Below, piece by piece: positions 1 to 8,600 of a stretch of 64,000 bases of DNA. Where the stretch lies: NCBI RefSeq assembly GCF_012931845.1, contig NZ_CP051884.1, positions 248,001 to 312,000 on the forward strand, in the 5' to 3' direction. Position numbers and translations under genes: made by a program. Within the stretch, counting starts at the first letter, position 1, and each line of letters begins with the position of its first letter. This DNA is from Cellulomonas taurus. Lineage in GTDB: Bacteria > Actinomycetota > Actinomycetes > Actinomycetales > Cellulomonadaceae. The notes beneath the pieces were generated by a model that was given only the letters and a program-made list of their open reading frames with translations, did not search any database and was not told the DNA's origin.

Positions 1-2
1 GT

Positions 3-743
3 GAGGCCACCGGCTGGCCGATCACCGACTGGATGGAGGACATGATGCTCCGGGTGCCCGAGGGCGGCCCGGACGTCTACGACCAGTGGGTCGACCACTC
101 CATCGCCTTCAACTCCGAGGCGCCGACCGCGGCCCTGGACGCCGTGGGCGACTACCTGAAGAACCCGGACTACGTGAACGCCGGCTTCGGTGACGTGAAC
201 TCCATCGCCACCACCACGTTCCAGGACGCCGGGCTGGGCATCCCGCAGGGCACCTGCTTCCTGCACCGGATGGCGTCGTTCTACGCCTCGAACTTCCCGA
301 CCGACGGTTCGGTGACCGTCGCCGAGGACGGCAACGCCTTCGCGTTCTACCTGCCGGGTGAGACCGCCGAGGACAAGCCGGTGCTCGGTGGTGGCGAGTT
401 CAACCTCGCGTTCTCCGACCGCCCCGAGGTGCAGGCGTTCCAGACCTACCTGTCCACCGACACCTGGGCCAACAACAAGGCCAAGGCGTCCTCGGACATC
501 ACCTCCGGCGGCTGGATCTCGGCCAACAAGGGCCTGGACACCGCGAACCTGGTGAACCCGATCGACAAGCTGTCGGCGGACATCCTGCAGGACCCGAACA
601 CGGTCTTCCGCTTCGACGGCTCGGACATGATGCCGGCCGCCGTCGGGTCGAACGCGTTCTGGAAGCAGGCGACCAACTGGATCACCGGCCAGTCCACCGC
701 GGACACGCTGGACAAGATCGAAGCGGCCTGGCCCGCCTCCTGA
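3..743 (+). CDS. Sugar ABC transporter substrate-binding protein, C-terminal part
   Basis: This is the 3' end of an extracellular solute-binding protein; the gene begins before the window and the frame is already open at base 3. The visible 246 residues resemble the C-lobe of the large alpha-glucoside-type (AglE-like) binding proteins, with a Trp-rich, ligand-contacting style and the typical ending TLDKIEAAWPAS. In this family a lipoprotein signal delivers the protein to the outer membrane face, where it hands sugar to the permease pair. The next two genes encode exactly such a pair, which supports the call. No ATPase gene follows, so a shared MsmK-type ATPase elsewhere is likely. The substrate is inferred from family resemblance only. 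Confidence 0.8.
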   Translation, partial: EATGWPITDWMEDMMLRVPEGGPDVYDQWVDHSIAFNSEAPTAALDAVGDYLKNPDYVNAGFGDVNSIATTTFQDAGLGIPQGTCFLHRMASFYASNFPTDGSVTVAEDGNAFAFYLPGETAEDKPVLGGGEFNLAFSDRPEVQAFQTYLSTDTWANNKAKASSDITSGGWISANKGLDTANLVNPIDKLSADILQDPNTVFRFDGSDMMPAAVGSNAFWKQATNWITGQSTADTLDKIEAAWPAS

Positions 744-754
744 TCTGACCTCCC

Positions 755-792
755 ACGACCGGCCCGGACCTCGCGGGGTCCGGGCCGGTCGT
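755..792 (+). terminator. Perfect 16-bp hairpin between binding-protein and permease genes
   Basis: Arms 755-770 and 777-792 are exactly complementary around the loop TCGCGG. No T-run follows, so it is either a Rho-type or weak terminator, or an RNA-stabilising hairpin. Its place, 11 nt after the binding-protein stop and upstream of the permease genes, fits the common arrangement in which the binding protein is made in excess over the membrane subunits. Confidence 0.75.
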
Positions 793-823
793 CAGCCATC
801 GTCCCCGGTCTCTGGGAGGCACC

Positions 824-1831
824 GTGCACCTCGCCGTCGCCGCCACCACCACAGGCGGCAAGCTCCTCACCATGCTGATCGCGCTGATCGCCTTCGCGGC
901 GGTGGTCGGCATCATCCTGTTCCTGGCCGCCCTCGCCGAGCGACGCGGTCGCCGGCAGACGGCCTGGCTCTTCCTGGCCCCGACCCTGGTTCTGCTGGTG
1001 GTCGGCCTGGTCTACCCGGCGGGCCGGACCGTGGTCCGCTCGCTGTACGACGCCGCCGGGTCGCAGTTCATCGGGTTGCACAACTACCTGACGATCTTCA
1101 GCTCCGACGAGCAACTGGTCGTGCTGCGCAACACCGTGCTCTGGGTGCTGGTCACCCCGTTCGTCGCCACCGTGATCGGGCTGATCTACGCGATCCTGGT
1201 CGACGGGGCACGCGGCGAGTCCTTCGCGAAGGCACTGATCTTCCTGCCGATGGCGATCTCCTTCGTGGGGGCGTCGATCATCTGGAAGTTCGTCTACGAA
1301 TACCGCGACCACATCGAGAACCTGCTCCCGGGTCAGCAACAGATCCCGCAGATCGGGTTACTGAATCAGGTGATCGTCTGGTTGGGCGGGAAACCACAGC
1401 AGTTCCTGATCGACTCACCGTGGAACACGTTCTTCCTGATCGTGGTGATGATCTGGATCCAGGCCGGTTTCGCGATGACCATCCTGTCCGCGTCGATCAA
1501 GGCCATCCCGGCCGAGATGACCGAGGCGGCCCGGCTCGACGGCGTGGGCGCCTTCGAGATGTTCCGCTTCATCACCCTGCCGTCGATCCGGCCGACCGTG
1601 GTCGTGGTGCTCACCACCATCGCGATCGGCTGCCTCAAGGTCTTCGACATCATCCGGACCATGACCGGCGGGTCGTTCGGCACCAGCGTGGTGGCGAACG
1701 AGTTCTACACCCAGTCGTTCTCGGCCGGTAACCAGGGACTCGGCGCCGCGCTGGCGGTGCTGCTGTTCATCCTGGTGGTGCCGATCATCGTCTACAACGT
1801 CCGCCAGCTCCGCGCATCGGAGGGTCGCTGA
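824..1831 (+). CDS. Sugar ABC transporter permease, MalF/AglF type
   Basis: Inner-membrane permease subunit of a carbohydrate importer (335 aa, about 6-8 membrane spans). The cytoplasmic EAA loop that docks the ATPase is clear: EAARLDGVGAFEMFRF at about residues 228-243. The GTG start at 824 has GGGAGG six bases upstream. The first membrane segment (about residues 13-38) precedes a basic stretch (ERRGRRQ) and then the transporter core, giving the extra N-terminal helix usual in AglF-like proteins. Its stop overlaps the start of the next permease by one base (TGATG), so the two are translationally coupled and probably form a heterodimer. The substrate (alpha-glucosides such as maltose, sucrose or trehalose) is an inference. 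Confidence 0.88.
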   Translation: MHLAVAATTTGGKLLTMLIALIAFAAVVGIILFLAALAERRGRRQTAWLFLAPTLVLLVVGLVYPAGRTVVRSLYDAAGSQFIGLHNYLTIFSSDEQLVVLRNTVLWVLVTPFVATVIGLIYAILVDGARGESFAKALIFLPMAISFVGASIIWKFVYEYRDHIENLLPGQQQIPQIGLLNQVIVWLGGKPQQFLIDSPWNTFFLIVVMIWIQAGFAMTILSASIKAIPAEMTEAARLDGVGAFEMFRFITLPSIRPTVVVVLTTIAIGCLKVFDIIRTMTGGSFGTSVVANEFYTQSFSAGNQGLGAALAVLLFILVVPIIVYNVRQLRASEGR

Positions 1832-2769
1832 TGACCCAGCTCTCTGTTCCCGCGATCCCGGCGGACCCGGGCGTCGACACCGGATCGGGTCGTCGTCGCC
1901 GAGGCCGGTCCTCCGCCGCCGACGCCGCCCGGAAGAAGCTCACCTCGCCCTGGGCGTCGCTGGTCGCCGTGATCCTCGCGGTGCTCTGGACCCTGCCCAC
2001 CTTCGGGCTGCTGGTGACCTCGTTCCGACCCGAGGCCGACATCAAGAACTCGGGATGGTGGACGGTCTTCACCAACCCGACGTTCACCCTGGACAACTAC
2101 CAGACGGTGCTCGGCTCGACCGGGCAGGACAACCTCGCCCCGTACTTCATCAACTCGATCGCGATCACCCTGCCCGCGGTGATCGCCCCGATCCTGATCG
2201 CCGCGCTGGCCGCCTACGCCTTCGCCTGGATGCGGTTCCCCGGCAAGAACACCCTGTTCGTCGCCGTGTTCGCCCTTCAGGTGGTGCCGTTGCAGGTCAC
2301 GCTGCTCCCGCTGCTGGAGCTGTGGGTCGACATGGGCATCAACCGGACGTTCTGGCCGATCTGGCTGGCGCACACCATGTTCGCCCTGCCGCTGGCGGTG
2401 TTCCTGCTGCACAACTTCATGCGGGAGATCCCCGGTGAGCTGATCGAGGCGGCACGGGTCGACGGTGCCGGACACGTCACCGTGTTCTTCCGGCTCATGC
2501 TGCCGATGCTCAAGCCCGCGTTGGCGGCCTTCGGCATCTACCAGTTCCTCTGGGTGTGGAACGACCTGCTGGTCGGTCTCACCTTCGGCGGGCAGGCGAA
2601 CGTCAATCCGCTCACCGTCGCGCTGTTCAACCTGACCGGCACCCGCGGCACCGCCTGGCACCTGCTGTCGGCCGGGGCCTTCGTGTCGATCATCGTGCCG
2701 GTGGTGGTGTTCGTCGCCCTGCAGCGGTACTTCGTCCGCGGACTCCTGGCCGGCTCGGTCAAGGGCTGA
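1831..2769 (+). CDS. Sugar ABC transporter permease, MalG/AglG type
   Basis: Second permease subunit (312 aa) of the importer, with six predicted membrane spans and the EAA loop EAARVDGAGHVTVFF at about residues 207-221. The ATG at 1831 shares its A with the TGA of the preceding permease. The N-terminus carries about 30 polar, Arg-rich residues (GRRRRGRSS) before the first span, as in many actinobacterial AglG proteins. It is the last gene of the operon: a C-rich tract and a nested hairpin follow at once. No hydrolase or LacI regulator is seen downstream, so any catabolic genes must lie upstream of the window. Confidence 0.88.
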   Translation: MTQLSVPAIPADPGVDTGSGRRRRGRSSAADAARKKLTSPWASLVAVILAVLWTLPTFGLLVTSFRPEADIKNSGWWTVFTNPTFTLDNYQTVLGSTGQDNLAPYFINSIAITLPAVIAPILIAALAAYAFAWMRFPGKNTLFVAVFALQVVPLQVTLLPLLELWVDMGINRTFWPIWLAHTMFALPLAVFLLHNFMREIPGELIEAARVDGAGHVTVFFRLMLPMLKPALAAFGIYQFLWVWNDLLVGLTFGGQANVNPLTVALFNLTGTRGTAWHLLSAGAFVSIIVPVVVFVALQRYFVRGLLAGSVKG

Positions 2770-2867
2770 CCCACCCCACCCACCCCACCCACCCACCCCA
2801 CCCACCCAACCCACCCACTCCGCCCAACCGCCCCGCCCCACCCACCCCGCCTGGCCTCGCCCCGCGT

Positions 2868-2927
2868 GAGGTCGGCACTTCGCGCCCGAGGTCGGTACTT
2901 CGCGCCCGAGGTCGGCACTTCGCCGGG
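2868..2927. repeat. Three 20-bp tandem repeats, unit GAGGTCGGCACTTCGCGCCC
   Basis: Copies lie at 2868-2887, 2888-2907 (one C-to-T change) and 2908-2927 (last bases diverged). The third copy pairs with an inverted copy at 2941-2955. I found no other copy in this window. Confidence 0.9.
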
Positions 2928-2955
2928 CTCGACCCGGCGCGGAGTGCCGACCTCG
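2907..2955. terminator. Nested hairpin closing the sugar ABC operon
   Basis: Outer arms CGAGGTCGGCACT (2907-2919) and AGTGCCGACCTCG (2943-2955) enclose an inner stem CGCCGGG/CCCGGCG (2921-2927 and 2933-2939) with loop CTCGA. It lies between two plus-strand transcription units and probably ends the first one. Confidence 0.7.
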
Positions 2956-3035
2956 GCGCTGTGGTGCGGGTGCGGGTGCGTGTGGGACGTGGGGGTGGTG
3001 GGTTGGGGGGTGGGGTGGGTCCGTAGGCTGGGTGG

Positions 3036-3998
3036 GTGACGAAAGGTGGCCGGATCCCAGCGCCGGTGCTGTTCGTCTTCTCCGGGCTGACCCAGTACGC
3101 CGGTGCCGCGCTGGCGGTGGGATTGTTCGCCACGGTCGTGTCGCCGACCGTCGCGTGGCTGCGGATCGCGGTGGCGGCGCTGGTGCTGATCGCCTGGCGT
3201 CGACCGTGGCGGGCGCGCTGGACCCGCCGATCCCTGCTGACCGCCGCGCTGTTCGGTGTGGTGCTCGCGGCGATGAACGTGACGTTCTACCTGGCCATCG
3301 ACGTGCTGCCCCTGGGCACCGCCGTCGCCATCGAGTTCCTCGGGCCGGTGGCGGTCGCCGCCGTGACCGGACGCGGGTGGCGGGAACGGGCCGGGATCGT
3401 GGTCGCCGCCGCCGGGGTGGTGGCCCTGGCCGGGGTGCAGCTGCGGGCAGGTGACGATCCCCGGGTGGTGCACGGACTGATCGCCATCGGCGCGGCCGCG
3501 GCCTGCTGGGCCGGGTACATCCTGCTGGGCCGGCGGGTGGCCGTCGGCGGTGACCGCACGCCCGAGGACCTCCGCCCGGCCTCGGACGACACGGGCCCGG
3601 CGGCCGATGGTGGCCACCCGCCCGTGGACGACGGCCGCCCGGCACCGGATGGTTTCGCCTCGCTCGCGGTCGGCATGCTCGCGGGGGCGATCGTCTTCGC
3701 CCCGTTCCTCGCCTCCGGTGCGACCCCGGTGCTGCACGACCCGGGACTGGCGCTCGCGGTGGTGGGCATCGCGGTGCTGTCGTCGGTGGTGCCCTACGCC
3801 GTGGAACAGGTCGTCCTGCGCCGGGTCACGGCGGCGACCTTCGCCGTGCTGCTCGCCCTGCTGCCCGCCACCGCCGCGGTGGTGGGGGCGGTCGCCCTGC
3901 GGCAGTGGCCGCACGGGTGGGAGGTGGTGGGGCTGCTGTGCGTGTCGGCGGCGATCGTGCTGACGGCGGTGCCCGCCCGGCGCAGGAGGGACGGCTAG
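3036..3998 (+). CDS. EamA/DMT-family exporter (RhtA-like)
   Basis: Integral membrane protein of the drug/metabolite transporter superfamily, 320 aa, with about ten hydrophobic helices in two EamA halves. Family members export amino acids or other small metabolites by exchange with protons. The motif AIEFLGPVAVA near residue 95 is typical of the RhtA (threonine/homoserine exporter) branch. An unusual hydrophilic insert of about 36 residues (170-206, rich in D, P, G) separates the two halves. The GTG start has no Shine-Dalgarno sequence, but a TAGGCT box at 3024-3029 lies six bases upstream, so the mRNA is probably leaderless. Its TAG stop shares the palindrome CTAG with the convergent gene's stop. 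Confidence 0.85.
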   Translation: MTKGGRIPAPVLFVFSGLTQYAGAALAVGLFATVVSPTVAWLRIAVAALVLIAWRRPWRARWTRRSLLTAALFGVVLAAMNVTFYLAIDVLPLGTAVAIEFLGPVAVAAVTGRGWRERAGIVVAAAGVVALAGVQLRAGDDPRVVHGLIAIGAAAACWAGYILLGRRVAVGGDRTPEDLRPASDDTGPAADGGHPPVDDGRPAPDGFASLAVGMLAGAIVFAPFLASGATPVLHDPGLALAVVGIAVLSSVVPYAVEQVVLRRVTAATFAVLLALLPATAAVVGAVALRQWPHGWEVVGLLCVSAAIVLTAVPARRRRDG

Positions 3999-4480
3999 AG
4001 GTACTGTCCGGGCCCGTTGCCCGGGGATCCGCCCGGCTGCTCGGCGTTCCCCGGCAGCGCTCGACGCATCTGGCCGAGCTGCGCCTGAGCCGCCATCTGC
4101 TGCGCGACCAGTGCCGTCTGGATCCCGTGGAACAAGCCCTCCAGCCACCCGACCAGCTGCGCCTGGGCGATCCGCAGTTCGGCGTCCGAGGGCGTGGCGT
4201 CCTCGGTGAACGGCAGCGTGATCCGGTGCAGTTCTGCCACCAGTTCCGGCGACAGGCCGTCCTCCAGCTCGGCCAGCGACCGCTCGTGCACCTCGGCCAA
4301 GCGGCTGCGGGCGGCGTCGTCCAGCGGCGACGACCGCACCTCGTCCAACAGCTGCTTGACCATGGTGCCGATCCGCATCACCTTGGCCGGTTGATCGACC
4401 TGGGGTGCGGAGGATTCTGCGCTGGCGTCGTCGCCGACCACGACGATCCGTGGCCGGTCGGTCGAGTCGTCGGTGGTCAT
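3995..4480 (-). CDS. bpa: Bacterial proteasome activator Bpa/PafE (DUF2587)
   Basis: A 161-aa helical protein matching the DUF2587 family, whose mycobacterial member (Rv3780, PafE/Bpa) forms an ATP-independent ring that opens the 20S proteasome. The central region (about residues 35-145) is the conserved four-helix core, with a segment VKQLLDEVRSSPLDDAARS and an EGLFHGIQ segment. The C-terminus ends in GQYL, the hydrophobic-Tyr-X tail that docks into the proteasome alpha ring. The N-terminal 30 residues are acidic and disordered. ATG at 4480 has GGGAG eight bases upstream. It lies 37 bp behind the quinone oxidoreductase gene and is probably co-transcribed. No 20S subunit gene is in the window, so whether the partner exists is open. 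Confidence 0.88.
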   Translation of the reverse strand: MTTDDSTDRPRIVVVGDDASAESSAPQVDQPAKVMRIGTMVKQLLDEVRSSPLDDAARSRLAEVHERSLAELEDGLSPELVAELHRITLPFTEDATPSDAELRIAQAQLVGWLEGLFHGIQTALVAQQMAAQAQLGQMRRALPGNAEQPGGSPGNGPGQYL

Positions 4481-4517
4481 GGTGCGATGCTCCCGCCGAC
4501 CGACCGGGTGCGCGACC

Positions 4518-5501
4518 TCAGGGCGTCAACAGCACCTTGCCGAACACCGCGCCCGAGTCCATCAGCCGGTGCGCCTCGGCCGCCTGGTCCAGCGGCAGCG
4601 TCGTGTGCACCACCGGGGCGACCCGGCCGTCGGCGATCAGCGGCCACGCGTGCGCGGCGACGTCGGCGATCACCCGGGACTTCTGCTCGACGGTGCGCCA
4701 GCGCAGCGTGCTGCCGGTGACGTAGGCGCGCTTGGCCATCAGCTGCATCAGGTCGAGGGTGCCGGTGGCCCCGCGCTGGGTGCCGATCACGACCAGCCGG
4801 CCACCGGTGGCCAGCACCTCGACGTTGCTCGCCAGTCCGCCACCGCCCAGCACGTCCAGCACCACGTCGACGCCGCGCCCCTCGGTGGCCTCGTGCACAG
4901 CGGCCACGACGTCCTGGGTGCGGTGGTCGATCACCACGTCCGCGCCCAGCTCCCGGCACCGGTCCGCCCGCTCGGGACCACCGGCCGTGGTCAGGACCCG
5001 GACCCCCAGCGCCGTGGCGAGCTGCACGGCGATCGACCCGACCCCGCCCGAGCCGCCCTGCACCAGCATGGTCTCTCCGGCGACCAGGCGGCCGGAGTCG
5101 ATCAGGTTGGTCCACGCGGTGGCGACCGCCTCCGGCAGACCACCGGCCGCGACCAGGTCCACACCGGCAGGCACCGGCAGCACCTGACCGACCGGGACGG
5201 TGACCTGCTCGGCGTAGCCACCGCCGCCGAGGAGCGCGGCGACCGGCAGCCCGTCCGGCCAGCCGGCGGCGTCCACACCGGTCCCGCGACCGATCACGGT
5301 GCCGGAGACCTCCAGGCCGGGCCAGGACGGCACCCCGGGCGGCGGCGGGTAATGGCCCTCGCGCTGCAACAGGTCGGCCCGGTTCACCCCGGCGGCCGCG
5401 ACCCGGATCAGCAGCTCACCGGCGCCGGGCACCGGATCGGGGCGTTCGATCACGGTCAGCATCTCGGGTCCGCCGGGCTGTTCCACTTCGATGACGCGCA
5501 T
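4518..5501 (-). CDS. NAD(P)H:quinone oxidoreductase, zinc-independent MDR family
   Basis: A 327-aa medium-chain dehydrogenase/reductase of the quinone oxidoreductase (QOR, PIG3) branch, which transfers two electrons or one from NADPH to quinones. The GroES-like N-domain holds the QREGHYPPPPG motif typical of PIG3-like enzymes, and the Rossmann domain has GGSGGVGSIAVQLA near residue 145. Zinc-binding cysteines are absent, as expected. I place the start at 5501 rather than an in-frame ATG 36 bases upstream. A TACCGT box at 5513-5508 lies six bases before this ATG, which indicates a leaderless transcript, and the extra residues are not family-like. Divergent from the conservon; the bpa gene follows. 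Confidence 0.85.
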   Translation of the reverse strand: MRVIEVEQPGGPEMLTVIERPDPVPGAGELLIRVAAAGVNRADLLQREGHYPPPPGVPSWPGLEVSGTVIGRGTGVDAAGWPDGLPVAALLGGGGYAEQVTVPVGQVLPVPAGVDLVAAGGLPEAVATAWTNLIDSGRLVAGETMLVQGGSGGVGSIAVQLATALGVRVLTTAGGPERADRCRELGADVVIDHRTQDVVAAVHEATEGRGVDVVLDVLGGGGLASNVEVLATGGRLVVIGTQRGATGTLDLMQLMAKRAYVTGSTLRWRTVEQKSRVIADVAAHAWPLIADGRVAPVVHTTLPLDQAAEAHRLMDSGAVFGKVLLTP

Positions 5502-5645
5502 CCGTCGACGGTACGCCTCGGATGAATCCGTGTTCACCGCTCATGTCCGCGGCTGTTTCGGCCGATGGGGACTGAACGGGTGCCCTCCCACGGGTGGCAT
5601 CCGCCGACGGCCGTCCGGTCGCGGGGGAACAGGAGGCAGGTCGAC

Positions 5646-8600
5646 ATGCTGCGCAGGCTCGGCATCCGCGCCAAGGTGCTGGCGGTGCTCGCGCTGCCCG
5701 TGCTCGTGCTGCTGGTCGCCAGTGCCTACATCTCGGTGCAGTCGGTCGGCCAGGCACGGACCGCCGCCGCGGTCAGCCGGGTGGTCCAGGTGCTGCCCCA
5801 GTACGCGGCCGCCGTCGAGGCGTTGCAGCAGGAGCGGACGCTCTCGGTGCAGGAAGCCGGTGGCAACGCGCTGTCCGGCAGCCTGTCCGCCGCCCGCACC
5901 GCCACCGACAACGCCCTCGCCACGCTCTCCGGCACCGCCGCCGGGCTGGACACCTCCGGCCTGGACGCCCGGGTGGGGGAGGCGATCGACGCCGCGCAGA
6001 TCCGGCAGTCCGACGTCACCGACATCCGGGAGCGCGTCGACAACGGGACCGTGCCGGTGTCCGTGGTGGACTCCAACTTCACCAGTGTCATCACCGCGCA
6101 CAACGACGTCCCCGCGCTGATCGCCGAGACGCTCTCCAACCGGTCACTGGCCTCCCGACTGACCGCCTACGCCCAGGTCGCCGAGACCGTCGAGCGGGTG
6201 CTGCGCGCCCAGCCGACCGCGCTGGAGGTGTTCGGCGACGACGGTGCCGACGCCAGCAAGGTGCAGGAGCTGGCGGCGCGGTTCGCCGTCGAGGACGAGG
6301 TCCGGGCCGAGGCCCGAGCGACCACCAACAACCTGCGGCTGGACGGCATCCAGCTCCCGTCCCGTGACGCCGACCTGGTCGCGATGCAGCTGTCGCTGGA
6401 GTCCGGCAACACGCTGACCATCTCCGCGCTGGACCAGACCCGGTGGAACGCGCTGGTCAACGGCGAGCTGGCCACCCTGCGCCCGGTCGCCTCCGACCTG
6501 CTGGAGTCCGCCGGTGACCAGGCGTCCGCACTGGCGGCCGCCGCCCAGCGCCAGTCGGCGATCACCATCGGTATCACCATCGCGGCGACCGCGCTGTCCA
6601 TCGTGATCGCGTTCCTGGTCTCCCGGGGGATCGTCATCCCGCTGCGCCGCCTGACCTCCGCCGCCGGTGAGGTGCGCGAGGAGCTGCCGCGCCTGGTCGA
6701 GCAGGTCGCGGAGCCGGGCAAGGCGCCGGACCTGTCGCTGGCCGAGATCCCGGTGACCTCCCAGGACGAGGTCGGCCGTCTGGCCGCCGCGTTCAACTCG
6801 GTGAACGCCACCACCATCCAGGTGGCCCGGGACCAGGCCGCGCTGCGTGGCTCGATCGCGGAGATGTTCGTCAACGTGGCCCGCCGTGACCAGGTGCTGC
6901 TCGGCCGTCAGCTCGCGTTCATCGACTCGCTGGAGCGCGCCGAGGAGGACCCGGCCACGCTCGCCAACCTGTTCCGCCTGGACCACCTGGCCACCCGTAT
7001 GCGCCGGAACGCCGAGTCGCTGCTGGTGCTCGCCGGGATCGACTCCGGTCGACGGCTGCGTGAGGCCATGCCGCTGTCCGACGTGGTCCGCACCGCGTCC
7101 TCGGAGATCGAGCAGTACGACCGGGTGCAGCTGGAGCTCGGCGTCGACCCGCTGATGCACGGCTTCAACGCCCTGGCCGCTGCGCACCTGATGGCCGAGC
7201 TGCTGGAGAACGCCACGCTGTTCTCCGAGCCGGGCACCCCGGTGTTCGTCCGCACCGCCGAGGTCTCCGGTGAGCGCACCGGCGACCGGCAGGTGCTGGT
7301 CACGATCGTCGACCAGGGCCTCGGCATGTCCGACGAGGAGCTGGCCGAGGCCAACAACACCATCGGCTCCGCCGCCGCCACCGACGCGATCGGCGCCCAG
7401 CGTCTGGGTCTGTTCGTGGTGGCCCGGCTGGCCGCGCGTCTGGGTGCCGCGGTGACGCTGTCCCGGGTCACCGACGGTGGTTCGGGCACTGTCGCCACCG
7501 TCGCCTTCCCGGGTCAGCTGTTCACCGCCGAGCCGACGGCGGTCCCGGGTGGTGGCCTGGCGGCCGCCGCGACCGGTGCCGTCCCGGTGGTCGAGCCGGA
7601 GGCACCCGCCGCCGTGCCGGTCGACCTGGCGGCGCTCACCGACGGTGCCACCGGCACGGGCCTGCCCCGTCGACGCACCGGACCGGGCGCCGAGCCGGCG
7701 GAGGAGCAGCGCGAGGTCGTGCTGCCCGCCCCCGCCGAGGCGACCCTGTCCCCGGAGATCACCGCCGCCTCCACCGGGTGGACCCCGGCCGTCCCGGCGC
7801 AGGGTGGTGCCGGGTTGCCCAGCCGCGGCGCCGGGCTGCCGACCCGGGACGCCCTGCCGAGTCGCCGGCCCGCCGATGCCTCGGCCACCGCCAGCGGCAC
7901 CGGGGCGCCCGACGGCAGCACCACCCCGGCTGTCGACGCCGGTCCGCGATCCGGTCTGTTCGCCGGATTCCGTGGCCGGTCCGCGGTGGCCGGTGAGCCG
8001 ACCCCCGCGCAGGCCGAGTCGGGCAGCCCGGATTCGCCGGGTGCCGAGCGCACGGCACCGGGGATCGAGTCGCCCGCCGAGGCATCGCCGTTCGCCGCGC
8101 CGCTGGACACGCCGCAGGACAGCGCAGAGCAGGACAGCTCGCAGCAGCACGACAGTGCAGAGCCGGATAGCGCCCCCCAGTACCAGGGCCCGCAGGTGGA
8201 CGGCCACCAGCAGGACACGGACCAGCACGACGCCGATCAGCACGACGCGGACCACAGTGGCACGCCGTCGCAGCAGGACGAGCCCGCCGAGCAGCCCGCG
8301 GCCTTCGTGGTCCCGATGCTGATGCCGGACGAGGACCAGCCGGTCGACCCCGCCTGGGGTGAACGGTCCGCCTGGGGCGAGCCGCTGGCCGTCGACTCCT
8401 TCGGCGAGCCGGTGGACCCGTTCGCCGCCGCACCCGCCGACCAGCAGGACCTCGCCCTGCCGGCCTGGGACGTGCCGGTCGAGCAGGACCCCGCGCCGTC
8501 GACCTGGACGGCCGCCACCGAGCCGCAGCCCGCGCCGCTGGGCTGGGACGAGGCCCGCGCGCCGGAGACCGAGCAGACCGGCTCGCGTGAGCTGCCCTTC

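Larger units (their letters stand above)
2770..3023. repeat. Low-complexity C-tract and complementary G-tract flanking tandem repeats
   Basis: This non-coding spacer begins one base after the permease stop. Bases 2770-2850 are almost pure CCCACC-type sequence. Bases 2965-3023 are the G-rich counterpart (runs such as GGGGGTGGTGGG). The two could pair into a very long imperfect stem, and each strand contains several G-runs able to form a G-quadruplex. Between them sit three 20-bp tandem copies and an inverted copy of the same unit, listed separately. The structure can serve as the operon's terminator. The start region of the next gene lies in its right edge. Confidence 0.85.

Noticed and set aside
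2868-2955. Short repeats as a CRISPR array
   Set aside because: The 20-bp copies are directly adjacent without spacers and no cas gene is present.
2770-3030. Pro/His/Thr-rich peptide frames across the C-tract
   Set aside because: They arise from CCCACC repeats; both strands show them, and there is no ribosome site or family match.
3905-4720. 271-codon plus-strand frame opposite bpa
   Set aside because: Shadow of bpa and the oxidoreductase; bpa is recognisable and has a proper ribosome site.
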